Origin: Sporocytophaga myxococcoides DSM 11118
Lineage (GTDB): Bacteria > Bacteroidota > Bacteroidia > Cytophagales > Cytophagaceae
Length of the DNA: 64,000 bases
Direction of reading: 5' to 3'
Assembly: GCF_000426725.1 (NCBI RefSeq)
Contig: NZ_KE384560.1
Span: 518,960-582,959, forward strand
Of this stretch, positions 8,518 to 17,767 are shown piece after piece (positions within the stretch are counted from its first letter, which is position 1; each line of letters starts with the position of its first letter). The notes below the pieces were generated by a model. That model did no database searches. It saw only the letters and a list, made by a program, of their open reading frames with translations, and was not told the DNA's origin. A program made the translations under genes and the position numbers.

Positions 8518-8673
8518 ATGGCAAAGAAAGTAGTTGCTACCCTGAAGAAAGCTGATGCTGGAAAAGGGTTTGCCAAAATTATTAAGGCAGTAAAGAACGA
8601 TAAAACTGGAGCTTACGCTTTCAAAGAAGAAATCGTACCGGTAGATCAAGTTCAAGAAGCATTGAAGAAATAA
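8518..8673 (+). CDS. DUF4295 family small basic protein
   Basis: 51 aa, easily missed because of its length. ATG at 8518, TAA at 8671. The product begins MAKKVVATLKKADAGKGFAK, is rich in lysine, and ends VDQVQEALKK. In Bacteroidota a DUF4295 protein regularly follows rpmB-rpmG, and this one starts 3 bp after the rpmG stop and ends before a terminator. A ribosome-associated role is inferred from the operon and charge; no biochemical function is known to me. Confidence 0.88.
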   Translation: MAKKVVATLKKADAGKGFAKIIKAVKNDKTGAYAFKEEIVPVDQVQEALKK

Positions 8674-8699
8674 TTGCTTCTTCGTAAATTATTAATGAT

Positions 8700-8724
8700 A
8701 AAGTCCCTTAATGGGACTTTTTTA
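8700..8724 (+). terminator. Terminator after the rpmB operon
   Basis: Stem AAGTCCC (8701-8707) / GGGACTT (8713-8719), loop TTAAT, then a T run to 8724. The ATG at 8711 that could extend ftsY lies inside this hairpin, which is one reason to reject that start. Confidence 0.8.
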
Positions 8725-8755
8725 TTATTTTGGTGTTTTAAGAAAAAGATATTTC

Positions 8756-9712
8756 ATGGCGCTGTTTAATTTCTTTTCAAAAGATAAAAAGGAGTCTCTG
8801 GATAAGGGTCTGGAGAAAACCAAGGATAACTTCTTCTCTAAGTTAACCAAGGCCATGGTGGGGAAGTCCAAGGTCGATGACGAGGTGTTGGACAGCCTGG
8901 AAGAGATGCTGGTTACATCTGATGTGGGCGTGCAGACTACCTTAAAGATTATCAAAAGAATTGAACAGAGGGTCGAAAGAGATAACTATGTAACTACTTC
9001 TGATCTGGATAAAATACTAAAGGAAGAAATTGCAGGTCTGCTTGCTGAAAATAACTCAGAGGATTTGTCTGACTATGAAGTTCCAAAAGTATCCGGGCCA
9101 TACGTAATTCTTGTTGTTGGCGTGAATGGGGTAGGTAAAACGACTACCATTGGTAAGCTGTCCGCCCAGTTTAAAAAGAAAGGCAAAAAAGTAATTCTGG
9201 GAGCTGCAGATACTTTTAGAGCTGCCGCTGTGGACCAATTGAAAATGTGGGGAGAAAGGGTTGGAGTACCTGTAGTCTCTCACGGCATGAACACTGACCC
9301 TGCTTCTGTAGCATTTGATGCAGCAAAGCAAGGTGTCGATCAGCAGGCTGACATAGTTATTATTGATACTGCAGGAAGATTACATACTAAAGTAAATCTT
9401 ATGAATGAGCTCTCTAAAATAAAGAGGGTTATTCAAAAATTTATTCCCGAAGCTCCGCATGAAGTTCTTTTAGTTCTGGATGGAAGTACTGGCCAAAATG
9501 CATTTGTCCAGGCTACTGAATTTACCAAAGCTACAGAAGTGTCAGCTCTGGCAATTACAAAGCTGGATGGTACCGCAAAAGGTGGGGTGGTTTTGGGAAT
9601 ATCAGATCAGTTTAAAATACCAGTAAAATATATCGGAGTAGGAGAAAAGGTAGATGACCTTCAGGTATTTAATAAACATGAGTTCGTTGATTCTCTCTTC
9701 AACAGGCAATAA
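8756..9712 (+). CDS. ftsY: Signal recognition particle receptor FtsY
   Basis: 318 aa from ATG 8756. An in-frame ATG at 8711 would add 15 residues but sits inside the preceding terminator. The NG domain is complete: N-domain helices (residues ~25-95), G1 GVNGVGKTT (122-130), the ADTFRAAAVDQL box, DTAGRLHTK (G3), and TKLDGTAKGG (G4). The acidic A domain is almost absent, as in other Bacteroidota FtsY. It receives SRP-bound ribosomes at the inner membrane. A lipoprotein gene overlaps its 3' end. Confidence 0.96.
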   Translation: MALFNFFSKDKKESLDKGLEKTKDNFFSKLTKAMVGKSKVDDEVLDSLEEMLVTSDVGVQTTLKIIKRIEQRVERDNYVTTSDLDKILKEEIAGLLAENNSEDLSDYEVPKVSGPYVILVVGVNGVGKTTTIGKLSAQFKKKGKKVILGAADTFRAAAVDQLKMWGERVGVPVVSHGMNTDPASVAFDAAKQGVDQQADIVIIDTAGRLHTKVNLMNELSKIKRVIQKFIPEAPHEVLLVLDGSTGQNAFVQATEFTKATEVSALAITKLDGTAKGGVVLGISDQFKIPVKYIGVGEKVDDLQVFNKHEFVDSLFNRQ

Positions 9713-10184
9713 ATTAATCCTGCTTCTGGGGTTAATATTTCTGTTTTCTTTTTCAGAGTTTTCCTGCGTTTCCACTAAAACCGTATCTGTCACAGCAGAT
9801 ACAAGCCAAGGTATTACAGGTAAATTAATTTTCAAAGAAGGTAATTTCTCCACTACAGAAGAGCTTCCTGAAGAAGGTAAAATTTTTGGTATTGAAAGAG
9901 AAATCTACATATATCCACTTACTTCCTTAAAAGAATCGGAACTTGCCGAGGGAGATTTTTTTAAAACAATCTCAACAACTCCCTTAGACACAATTTTAAC
10001 CCAACAAGACGGAACTTTCAAGTTACCTTTGGAAGTTGGAAAATATTCATTGGTCATTAATGAGGGGGGAAGATTGTATTCTAAAATATCTCCTGATTAT
10101 TACTTGTTTCCGGTGAAAGTTGAAAAAAATAAACTCACTAATGTAGTTTTTGAGGTAGACTACATGGCACACTACTCTGAATAG
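9678..10184 (+). CDS. Putative lipoprotein with carboxypeptidase-regulatory-like fold
   Basis: 168 aa from ATG 9678, which gives a clean lipoprotein signal (hydrophobic LILLLGLIFLFSF, cysteine in EFSC). An ATG at 9654 would lengthen the N-terminus by eight residues. The 3' end of ftsY is overlapped by 35 bp. The mature protein contains GITGKLIFKEGNF and TQQDGTFKLPLEVGKYSLVI, the pattern of carboxypeptidase-regulatory-like beta-sandwiches. It precedes rimO and may be co-transcribed with ftsY. Function unknown. Confidence 0.65.
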   Translation: MSSLILSSTGNKLILLLGLIFLFSFSEFSCVSTKTVSVTADTSQGITGKLIFKEGNFSTTEELPEEGKIFGIEREIYIYPLTSLKESELAEGDFFKTISTTPLDTILTQQDGTFKLPLEVGKYSLVINEGGRLYSKISPDYYLFPVKVEKNKLTNVVFEVDYMAHYSE

Positions 10185-10272
10185 TTTAAAAATAATAAGT
10201 AATTTCGGGGATTGGAGAGCTAAAGGAATAAGTATTTATTCCATTTCCGATAAATATATTCCAGTATTAAAG

Positions 10273-11586
10273 ATGAAAACTAAAGGCACTAGAAAGACAA
10301 AGGTAAATATCATCACATTAGGTTGTTCTAAAAATCTGGTGGACTCGGAGAATATTCTTACCCAATTGAGAGGTAATAATATTGACGCTGCTCACGAATC
10401 AGGAAAAGATGATGCTAATGTAGTGGTCATTAATACCTGTGGCTTTATTGACAATGCTAAACAAGAGTCTATAGATACCATCCTGAGATACGTTGATGCC
10501 AAAGAAAGCGGACTTGTAGAAAAGATTTATGTTACAGGATGTCTTTCTCAACGCTATAAAGATGACCTTGAAAAGGAAATCCCTCAGGTAGATGCTTTTT
10601 TTGGTACAAGCGACCTCCCAATACTTCTTAAGAAGTTTAAAGCTGACTATAAACATGAATTGCTGGGCGAGCGTCTGATTACAACTCCAAGGCATTATGC
10701 TTTTATGAAAATAGCTGAAGGTTGTGATCGTCCGTGTTCATTCTGTGCGATTCCCGTTATGCGAGGCAAACATGTATCAAGAGGAATTGATGAACTAGTC
10801 ACAGAAGCAAAGAACCTGGCCAAAAATGGAACGAAAGAACTAATTCTTATCGCTCAGGACCTTACTTATTATGGTCTAGATATTTATGGCAAACGTGATC
10901 TTGCAGAGCTGTTAAGGAAATTATCAGACGTAAACGGAATCGACTGGATACGTTTGCAATATGCTTATCCGTCTCAGTTTCCGATGGACATTCTGGATGT
11001 AATGGCGGAAAGAGATAACATCTGCAAATACCTGGATATGCCACTTCAGCATGCCTCTTCAAATATGTTGAAGATTATGAGAAGGGGTATCACGCGTAAC
11101 AGAACTGAAGATCTGATAAAAGAAATCAGAGATAAAGTTCCAAATATAGCTTTAAGAACTACAATGATTGCCGGGCATCCTGGCGAGACAGAGCAGGATT
11201 TTGAAGAGCTTTGTCAGTTTGTGGAGAATATGAAATTTGACAGACTGGGCATTTTTACATACTCCCATGAAGAACATACTCATGCATATACTTTAAATGA
11301 CGATATACCTAGCGATATAAAAAGAGAGCGTGCCGATACCATTATGGGTATTCAGGAAGGTATTTCTTTAGAATTAAATCAGGCAAAGGTTGGAAATACT
11401 TACAAAGTACTCTTTGATAGGAAAGAAGGTGGATATTTCATTGGAAGAACAGAATCAGACTCTCCGGAAGTAGACAATGAAGTATTGGTTTCTGCAGAGA
11501 ATACTTATGTGAGAGTTGGGGATTTTGCAAACGTAAAGATCGATTCTGCTTCTGAGTTTGATCTTTACGGTAAAATTGTCAGCTAG
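10273..11586 (+). CDS. rimO: Ribosomal protein S12 methylthiotransferase RimO
   Basis: 437 aa. N-terminal MTTase domain with cluster cysteines C18 (TLGCSKNLVDSE), C56 and C90. Radical SAM CxxxCxxC at C151, C155 and C158 (GCDRPCSFCAIPVMRG). C-terminal TRAM domain from about residue 370. The GCSKN and CAIPVMRGKHVSR signatures point to RimO rather than MiaB. It methylthiolates an aspartate of S12. Confidence 0.95.
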   Translation: MKTKGTRKTKVNIITLGCSKNLVDSENILTQLRGNNIDAAHESGKDDANVVVINTCGFIDNAKQESIDTILRYVDAKESGLVEKIYVTGCLSQRYKDDLEKEIPQVDAFFGTSDLPILLKKFKADYKHELLGERLITTPRHYAFMKIAEGCDRPCSFCAIPVMRGKHVSRGIDELVTEAKNLAKNGTKELILIAQDLTYYGLDIYGKRDLAELLRKLSDVNGIDWIRLQYAYPSQFPMDILDVMAERDNICKYLDMPLQHASSNMLKIMRRGITRNRTEDLIKEIRDKVPNIALRTTMIAGHPGETEQDFEELCQFVENMKFDRLGIFTYSHEEHTHAYTLNDDIPSDIKRERADTIMGIQEGISLELNQAKVGNTYKVLFDRKEGGYFIGRTESDSPEVDNEVLVSAENTYVRVGDFANVKIDSASEFDLYGKIVS

Positions 11587-11610
11587 ACAGAATAAAACTT
11601 AGGTTTAACC

Positions 11611-11659
11611 AAAGTGCGAAATTGGTTCTGTCATCTAATCAGACTCAATTTCGCACTTT
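11611..11659. repeat. 14-bp perfect inverted repeat after rimO
   Basis: AAAGTGCGAAATTG (11611-11624) and CAATTTCGCACTTT (11646-11659), separated by 21 bases. No T tract follows on the plus strand, so it is not a textbook terminator, though a 14-bp stem could still stop or stabilise the rimO transcript. Confidence 0.75.
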
Positions 11660-11789
11660 AATGGAGCGATCTATCGGTTCTCAGTCCTTTCCTATTTCAT
11701 TAGAATTTCATTTTTTTTCGTTGTATTTGTCTATTGAAAAATCAGGCTTAACTTCGGCCCATTAAATTTCCATCTTTCCATCACCACCA

Positions 11790-13349
11790 ATGAAAATACT
11801 TTCTGTTGAAGCTGAAAAAACCGGTGCTTTTTCAAAATTATATCTTGATTACATTTCAAAGAAAGAAGATCTCTCACCTTTTTATAATTTATTTCCTTCA
11901 ATAGAGAATATAGAGCAGCAAATTGGTCAGAAGAAGTTTAACGCAGATCAAAGAGTACTTCTGACTGATGCTTTGAAACGTCAATATTCAAATATTGTAA
12001 TAAAGGAAGCTGCAAGTAAGAGTATTGGAGAATTATTAAACGACAATACATTTACGATTACCACTGGCCACCAATTAAATCTGTTTACTGGTCCTTTATA
12101 TTTGATTTACAAGACTATTGCCATAATAAAAGCTTGTGAAATTTTAAAACGTAAATATCCGAAATATTCATTTGTCCCCGTATTCTGGATTGCTTCTGAA
12201 GATCATGATTTTGCAGAAATCAATCATTTTCATCTTTTCGGAAAAACATATACTTGGGAAACCCAACAGAAAGGGGCTGTGGGAAGACTGAGTTGTGAAG
12301 GGATAGAGAAGATATTAAATGAACTTCCGGAAAAGGTTGAGCTATTCCAAAAAGCATATCTTGAGAAGGGAAGAACATTAGCTGAAGCTACCCGCTACAT
12401 TCTTAATGAGCTCTTCGGAGATTATGGACTGATAGTACTAGATGGAGATGATATTTCATTAAAGCAGGTGCTGAAACCGGTAATCAAGGAAGAAATTGAA
12501 GGGGATCACGTTTGTAAAATTGTAGAAAATGCAACTAAATCTCTGGAAACTCTTGGCTATACAGGACAAATATTTCCAAGGGAGATAAATCTCTTTTATT
12601 TAAAGGAGGGGCTAAGAGAAAGACTAATTATTGAAGGCGATAACTATAGAGTTAATAATACCAATATCGTTTATAGCAAATCAGAAATACTTAGGCTAGC
12701 TGAGGAGCAACCTGAAGCCTTCAGTCCCAATGTAGTGCTAAGACCCTTATATCAGGAAATGTTGTTACCTAACCTGGCTTATGTTGGAGGCCCTGCAGAG
12801 GTTACTTACTGGCTTCAGCTTAAAAAGGTATTTAATCATTTCGGAGTAACGTTTCCTATGCTGATGCCAAGGTTGTTTTTCTTAATTATCAATTCAGCGA
12901 ATAGCAAAAAGATAAGCAAACTAAATATTAATGAAGAGGACTTATTTAAATCAGCTCTTGAATTAAAAGAATTATATCTGGAAAAGCATTCTTCCGAGCA
13001 TATTGAAACAGTAGAGGAGCATGCACTGTTGGATTACATATTTAAAATGCTTCAGACTAAAGCTGCGGATATCGATCCGACTTTGGTTGCCTTTACCGAG
13101 GCGGAAGCAAAGAGAGCAGGTGATATTATTAATAACGTAGAAAAACGATTTAGAAAGGCTTTGGAGAAAAAGCATGAGCAGGGAATTCAACAATTACTTG
13201 GTTTGAAAGAGAAGTTGTTTCCGGCAAATACACTTCAAGAGCGATATGATAATTTTCTCAATTTTTACATCAATGATCCGGATTTAATAAACAAACTGAT
13301 GATCGCAGATCCATTTGATTTCAGATTTAAAGTTTTGTTGCCGGAATGA
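11790..13349 (+). CDS. bshC: Bacillithiol biosynthesis cysteine-adding enzyme BshC
   Basis: 519 aa, typical length. Motifs: ITTGHQLNLFTGPLYLIYKT (around residues 90-109), PVFWIASEDHDFAEINH, YVGGPAEVTYWLQLK, and a long coiled-coil segment near residues 420-470. BshC is thought to add cysteine to glucosaminyl-malate in the last step of bacillithiol synthesis. Its stop overlaps the next start in an ATGA arrangement, so the two are translationally coupled. bshA and bshB are not in the window. Confidence 0.93.
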   Translation: MKILSVEAEKTGAFSKLYLDYISKKEDLSPFYNLFPSIENIEQQIGQKKFNADQRVLLTDALKRQYSNIVIKEAASKSIGELLNDNTFTITTGHQLNLFTGPLYLIYKTIAIIKACEILKRKYPKYSFVPVFWIASEDHDFAEINHFHLFGKTYTWETQQKGAVGRLSCEGIEKILNELPEKVELFQKAYLEKGRTLAEATRYILNELFGDYGLIVLDGDDISLKQVLKPVIKEEIEGDHVCKIVENATKSLETLGYTGQIFPREINLFYLKEGLRERLIIEGDNYRVNNTNIVYSKSEILRLAEEQPEAFSPNVVLRPLYQEMLLPNLAYVGGPAEVTYWLQLKKVFNHFGVTFPMLMPRLFFLIINSANSKKISKLNINEEDLFKSALELKELYLEKHSSEHIETVEEHALLDYIFKMLQTKAADIDPTLVAFTEAEAKRAGDIINNVEKRFRKALEKKHEQGIQQLLGLKEKLFPANTLQERYDNFLNFYINDPDLINKLMIADPFDFRFKVLLPE

Positions 13350-13918
13350 AAAAGAAAGAAATCAGATCTTACTTTTTAAATGAAAGGAAAAATATCTCTT
13401 CTCAAAAGCTTGATGAGTTGAGCCGTGAATCTTCAGATTGCTTTTTTAATAATTTTGATCTTAAATCTATAAAATGCGCTCACATATTTCTTCCAATTCC
13501 TTTAAAAGCTGAAATAAATACTAAATATCTTATCGACAGGTTCTGGAATGATTATCCGTCCATCGATATTTCAATCCCCAAATCAGATTTGAATAACCTT
13601 ACCATTGATAGTTATTATTTTACCCCCACCACTGTTTTAGAAGAAAATCCATGGAAAATTCCTGAACCTATGCATGCTCGTCCTACACCACATGAGTTGA
13701 TAGACCTTGTATTTTTACCTATGCTTGCTTTTGATAAGAAAGGGTTCAGAGTGGGGTATGGTAAAGGGTTTTATGACAGATTTTTAGGCACCTGTCGTGC
13801 AAATGTATTAAAAGTAGGTCTGGCTTATTTCCCTTCGATAGATATTATTGAAGATGTGGATCAATATGATATTCCAATGAATTACTGTATTGTGGGGAAG
13901 GAATTGTACAGGTTTTAG
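13346..13918 (+). CDS. 5-formyltetrahydrofolate cyclo-ligase
   Basis: 190 aa. The C-terminal signature FDKKGFRVGYGKGFYDRFL binds ATP and folate; the N-terminus starts with a basic KKKEIRSYFLNERKNIS stretch as usual. It converts 5-formyl-THF to 5,10-methenyl-THF. The start overlaps the bshC stop (ATGA), and a bidirectional terminator follows at 14034-14062. Confidence 0.9.
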   Translation: MKKKEIRSYFLNERKNISSQKLDELSRESSDCFFNNFDLKSIKCAHIFLPIPLKAEINTKYLIDRFWNDYPSIDISIPKSDLNNLTIDSYYFTPTTVLEENPWKIPEPMHARPTPHELIDLVFLPMLAFDKKGFRVGYGKGFYDRFLGTCRANVLKVGLAYFPSIDIIEDVDQYDIPMNYCIVGKELYRF

Positions 13919-14033
13919 AATTGAAATCTAAAACAGAGTTTAAGTTTTGCTCCTCCTGCTGAAAAGTCCCTTTTTTTGAAGTATTGGAGCTTTTAATGAA
14001 AGATAAGATATCCCTTTAATCTATAAATAAAAG

Positions 14034-14062
14034 AAAAGCGCAGTCTTACTGACTGCGCTTTT
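14034..14062. terminator. Bidirectional terminator
   Basis: Stem AAAAGCGCAGTC (14034-14045) / GACTGCGCTTTT (14051-14062) with loop TTACT. It serves the convergent folate gene and the minus-strand exosortase locus. Confidence 0.88.
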
Positions 14063-14066
14063 AATA

Positions 14067-14312
14067 TCATTTCAATTCTTTGCTTTTCTTGTAATGAGAG
14101 TGGATTTTTTTTGCTCCCAATGCTGCCCCTGCAACCAGAAAAATTCCAATTCCTCCGTCCATCGGTATGCCACCCGTTCCACCCGGACCGCCAGGTCCTC
14201 CGGGGCCACCACCTCCACCGCCAGGTTGTGCATATGCTGTTTCTGCTGCTAACGCAAGCAATACTATAAATATAACTTTTGATACTATTTTAATTATTGA
14301 TATCATCTTCAT
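14067..14312 (-). CDS. Small PID-CTERM-like exosortase substrate (second copy)
   Basis: 81 aa. Order: signal peptide to about residue 29 (ending AYAQ), a Gly/Pro spacer (30-48), IPMDGG (49-54), a hydrophobic helix (55-66), and a basic tail (AKKIHSHYKKSKELK). The motif-helix-basic arrangement is that of exosortase sorting signals, and it resembles the 72-aa protein beside the exosortase gene. There is almost no cargo domain, so the spacer may be the functional part, for example as a surface tether. It starts 11 bp after the large T9SS protein gene. The PID-CTERM name is recalled and was not checked. Confidence 0.7.
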   Translation of the reverse strand: MKMISIIKIVSKVIFIVLLALAAETAYAQPGGGGGGPGGPGGPGGTGGIPMDGGIGIFLVAGAALGAKKIHSHYKKSKELK

Positions 14313-14323
14313 ATGTAAAAAAA

Positions 14324-16867
14324 TTAATAAAGGATAATTTTTTGAGTCACAAACTTTTGTCCGTCAAAAACGGAAACAAGGTACATCCCTGGTTTTAAAT
14401 CAGCAACGTTATAAACGATTGTTGAGTCGCCAATAGGCAGCTCTTTGTTGTCTAACACCTGATTTCCTGATACATCTGAAATACTTAAGTTTAGAGAAGT
14501 ATTTGCAGATTCAGGTAGGTTGATGAATATTTTTTTGTCAAAACAATAAAGACTTAGATTTTTACTTGGGCCACCATTTACTCCAGTAACAACATCTGTT
14601 CTTGCTTTTTCCAATGTCAGATAAAATCTTTCTGGGTTTTCATTCTGATTAATATAAACAGAGTAATTCGGACTTGTTCTTAGATTTTGTGTTTTGTCAA
14701 ATTGTTTGTCTGTAAGAAATATGTTGTATTCATCTCCAATTGAACCAAGATCTGAGACTGAAATTAGATAATTCCCTGCTGATGCTGCAGAAACGACCAA
14801 TGGAATTTCAACGGAGTTAAATTCTTCAGCAATTGAGTTAACCGCATAATCAACCCCATTCAATTGAGTGAAAATCGATGGGCAGTTGCCAGAGTTTAAC
14901 AATTTATAAGCATCAAATTCTTCATTAAATGAAGTGTCCGCATCTGCGCTCAAACGCACCAGAGTTTCGTCTGAACCATTGTTGTTTGCTACACTAATTC
15001 TCAATCCGGTTGAAGTTATTGCAGTTCTAGTTACAGCCGGATTGGACTGAGTGTTAAATGCTTTCTTATTAACAGACAATGACGGCTTTAAACCGGTTGA
15101 TGCCTTTATAAAAAAGGATTGCATTGAAGGGATAATGGGGCTACCTCCATTTAGACTTACTCCATTGATATATGTTCTATATTTCCCCGCTTTGGTATCC
15201 CATATGTAAATAGCATTGTTCACATTGGTTTTGGCCCATCCACTGTCAAGTGTCCAGTTGATAGGAGAAGGGAAGGGGTTTCCAATCAGATTCCATCCAT
15301 CGCTTTGAGGATCGCCCGAATTGGTATTGGTTACATTGAGTTTCAATGGAGAAGATGTATTGGTATAGTTACCTGATAAATCAAGTGAAGTTGGTTTGTT
15401 AAAGTAAAAAGTATAACCAGAGGTATTCACTAAAGGAGTGCTTAGGCCTGAAACCGGTACCCAGCCGCTATCAGCACTTTTATGTTTATCCAACTCATTG
15501 TAAGTATAAATCCATGAGTACCCACCTTTTTCTATAGTAGCATTGTCTGCCAATTCTGAAAGTGTAACGTTGGTGAGTGGAAAGGATACATGATGATATC
15601 CGAACTCATTTCCTGAGATATTTTTCTTTATTTTTATTTTACCGGCAAGGACACCTGAGCCAAACCTTGAGACATAACCTGTATTTAAATCAAGTAGTAC
15701 ATTGTTTGAAGTATTGAATGTCCCGGAATAAAGGACCAATGCTCCTTTAATAGTAATAGAAGTCTGGTTGGTTACACCAGCAGTATTTATCACATAAATG
15801 TCTTTAACTGTCAAAGGACTTCCAGAGATTATCTGAGCTTCCGAAGATCTAAAAGTTACAGTGTTATTGTTGAAGTTTATAGGTTTTTGGCTTGATACAC
15901 TTCCCTGAATATATACTGGTAGCCCAATGGATAGATCATTTGCGTTTTGCAAACCATAAATGTGAAATATTCCTGAGCCTGTGACATTTGAATTATTTAA
16001 AGTTTTTAAAGTCAGCTTATCAGAAGCGGAAATTCCGTTCCCGAAAGTACCATTCACTATAAGATTTCCATAAAGAGACACAGAATATTCGGTTGATGAC
16101 CCTGCATATAATTTACCCGAACTGTTGATGGTAAGGTCTTTTGCGATGATATTATTCAGCGTTTTAACAGAGTGCCCAGACTGAATAACAAAAGAGTTTT
16201 CGGAGCTATAAATGGCTGGTATTTTTGGTCCAGTCGGAGTGGTCGCCCATATGTTGGCGTTCGAATTACCTGTAGCCTGACTGTAGAAAGTGATAGGTCC
16301 TGACAGAATTGATCCTATTACTTCTATTTCATCCAAATATAATTGGCCTGCAGCATCTCCAGCTGACCATCCGAATAAACGGAAGGTAACGGTAGCGCCT
16401 TTTTCAGTGATGATCTGTTTGGTAAGTGATTTGCGTGCTTCTGTTGTTTTAACAGAATCTACAGAAGGACTGTAATCAAAGAAATTTGACCCGTCAATAC
16501 TGTATTTAAGAATCATTGCCCCTGGACCGGTAGCTGTTCTTTTCCTGGAATACTTTATTCCCGAAATGATAAGATTGGTTCCAGAACCAGCAGTTATAGA
16601 AAACTGAACATAAGTATTGCCTGGGCCTGATTTTTCGAGGCTCCAATTAGAGGATAGATACTTGTTGGCAAACTCATGACAGGTTTGACTGGTAGTCAAA
16701 TTTCCAAACGTCGCATTAGCAGGCTGAGCGGAAACTCCTAATTTTGGAGATGCACAAGTATTACCGGTGAATTGGTATAGGCCTAAAGTAGTTTGGGAAA
16801 AGACTAATGATGATTGAAAAATTATCAGGATAATAAATATTATACTGATGCGGTAATTTTTGATCAT
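14324..16867 (-). CDS. Large secreted protein with T9SS type A sorting domain
   Basis: 847 aa. Signal peptide (IIFIILIIFQSSLVFSQ). Residues ~25-190 are a jellyroll-like region (VQFSITAGSGTNLIISGIKYSRK), ~190-400 are beta-helix-like strands, and ~409-759 is a module shared with the 1309-aa protein (GWNLIGNPFPSPINW, NNAIYIWDTKAGKY, IPSMQSFFIK, ending DVVTGV). The last ~75 residues are a type A T9SS domain (SISDVSGNQV, LKPGMYLVSV, TQKIILY). It is probably exported through the outer membrane and surface-attached. It is followed by the small exosortase substrate. Confidence 0.8.
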   Translation of the reverse strand: MIKNYRISIIFIILIIFQSSLVFSQTTLGLYQFTGNTCASPKLGVSAQPANATFGNLTTSQTCHEFANKYLSSNWSLEKSGPGNTYVQFSITAGSGTNLIISGIKYSRKRTATGPGAMILKYSIDGSNFFDYSPSVDSVKTTEARKSLTKQIITEKGATVTFRLFGWSAGDAAGQLYLDEIEVIGSILSGPITFYSQATGNSNANIWATTPTGPKIPAIYSSENSFVIQSGHSVKTLNNIIAKDLTINSSGKLYAGSSTEYSVSLYGNLIVNGTFGNGISASDKLTLKTLNNSNVTGSGIFHIYGLQNANDLSIGLPVYIQGSVSSQKPINFNNNTVTFRSSEAQIISGSPLTVKDIYVINTAGVTNQTSITIKGALVLYSGTFNTSNNVLLDLNTGYVSRFGSGVLAGKIKIKKNISGNEFGYHHVSFPLTNVTLSELADNATIEKGGYSWIYTYNELDKHKSADSGWVPVSGLSTPLVNTSGYTFYFNKPTSLDLSGNYTNTSSPLKLNVTNTNSGDPQSDGWNLIGNPFPSPINWTLDSGWAKTNVNNAIYIWDTKAGKYRTYINGVSLNGGSPIIPSMQSFFIKASTGLKPSLSVNKKAFNTQSNPAVTRTAITSTGLRISVANNNGSDETLVRLSADADTSFNEEFDAYKLLNSGNCPSIFTQLNGVDYAVNSIAEEFNSVEIPLVVSAASAGNYLISVSDLGSIGDEYNIFLTDKQFDKTQNLRTSPNYSVYINQNENPERFYLTLEKARTDVVTGVNGGPSKNLSLYCFDKKIFINLPESANTSLNLSISDVSGNQVLDNKELPIGDSTIVYNVADLKPGMYLVSVFDGQKFVTQKIILY

Positions 16868-17149
16868 AATTAAAAGATTTTTTTATGTAGTCTTTAAAAA
16901 GTTTAATTTACAAAAAAGGTTGTAAGACAGAAAGTAACTTTCGTTGGAGGGGGGATATTGGGGTATAAAATAATAGAAAAATGCCACTAGAGTCTGCAGA
17001 CCGGGGAAAAGCATGCAACAAAATGAAAGAATAATCGTAGTTCAGTTTTTTTGTTTTGTATTGTTTAGTTGTTTCTAAAGAAAAAATAAAAAATCACTAA
17101 CTACAACTGGACACCGATTTTTACAATTTTAGCAAGAGACTTAAGGCCA
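16868..17149 (-). other. Spacer between exosortase gene and second large-protein gene
   Basis: 282 bp with no open frame of note and no clear terminator. It contains a G-rich stretch (GGAGGGGGGATATTGGGG near 16947-16964) and A/T runs. Because the genes on both sides read leftwards, it may hold the promoter of the 847-aa protein, but no convincing TAnnTTTG element was found. Confidence 0.4.
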
Positions 17150-17767
17150 TTAAAGGATTGCAGTTTCATTTTTTTTTGCCGAATACAGCAAATCTGAAGA
17201 ATAATTTTTAACCCACCAGTAAAAAAGTACAATAATAAAAGTATAGGCAATAGAATTGAATACATCATGGCCAGGAAACTCCATATTTGAATCTAGATGT
17301 CTTAATAGAGCTAAACCTGTAATCCGTAAGATGTTAATAATATGAATTCCAATCACACCAGCAATAAGGTATATTTTCTTGTTTCTTCCTGGATAGGCAA
17401 GCATTAATGCGATTAGGGAAAATATGATTTCAAATCCCATGCATGGAAAGGCAATTCTGACAGCGCCAGCTCCTGCAATTTTTACAGAGTTATAGGTCAA
17501 AATCGTATCAAAGCCCATAAGATTTAACAAAAATGCTGAAGGATAAACCAAAAGATTAAGGATGCCTTGGATAAGATTGAATTTTTCAAGAATTGGCAAA
17601 GAATAATCACCTTTAGGGTCTAGCAGACCTATATAGGCATAAAAAATATATTTTAAAGAATAGAAAATAAGGAGGGTAAAAAGAATAAATAAAGGAATTC
17701 TACCCCATTGAGGAACTTTCTCATATGGGGTAGAATTTATTTTACTTTCTATTTTTATAACTGTCAT
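17150..17767 (-). CDS. Exosortase/archaeosortase family transpeptidase
   Basis: 205 aa from ATG 17767; the longer frame back to 17893 is rejected because those codons lie over the upstream small gene in another frame. About five to six membrane helices. The catalytic triad of the family can be placed: Cys109 (FPCMGFEI), Arg148 (NILRITGLALL) and His167 (PGHDVFNS). It is predicted to cleave C-terminal sorting signals at the inner membrane and transfer the protein to an unknown acceptor. It overlaps the 72-aa substrate gene by 26 bp and lies 4.8 kb from an EPS locus, the usual exosortase setting. An XrtX-type assignment is possible but unchecked. Confidence 0.8.
   Translation of the reverse strand: MTVIKIESKINSTPYEKVPQWGRIPLFILFTLLIFYSLKYIFYAYIGLLDPKGDYSLPILEKFNLIQGILNLLVYPSAFLLNLMGFDTILTYNSVKIAGAGAVRIAFPCMGFEIIFSLIALMLAYPGRNKKIYLIAGVIGIHIINILRITGLALLRHLDSNMEFPGHDVFNSIAYTFIIVLFYWWVKNYSSDLLYSAKKNETAIL

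Noticed and set aside
8711-8755. Longer ftsY start
   Set aside because: The ATG at 8711 is inside a terminator hairpin, and the added residues do not match FtsY N-termini.
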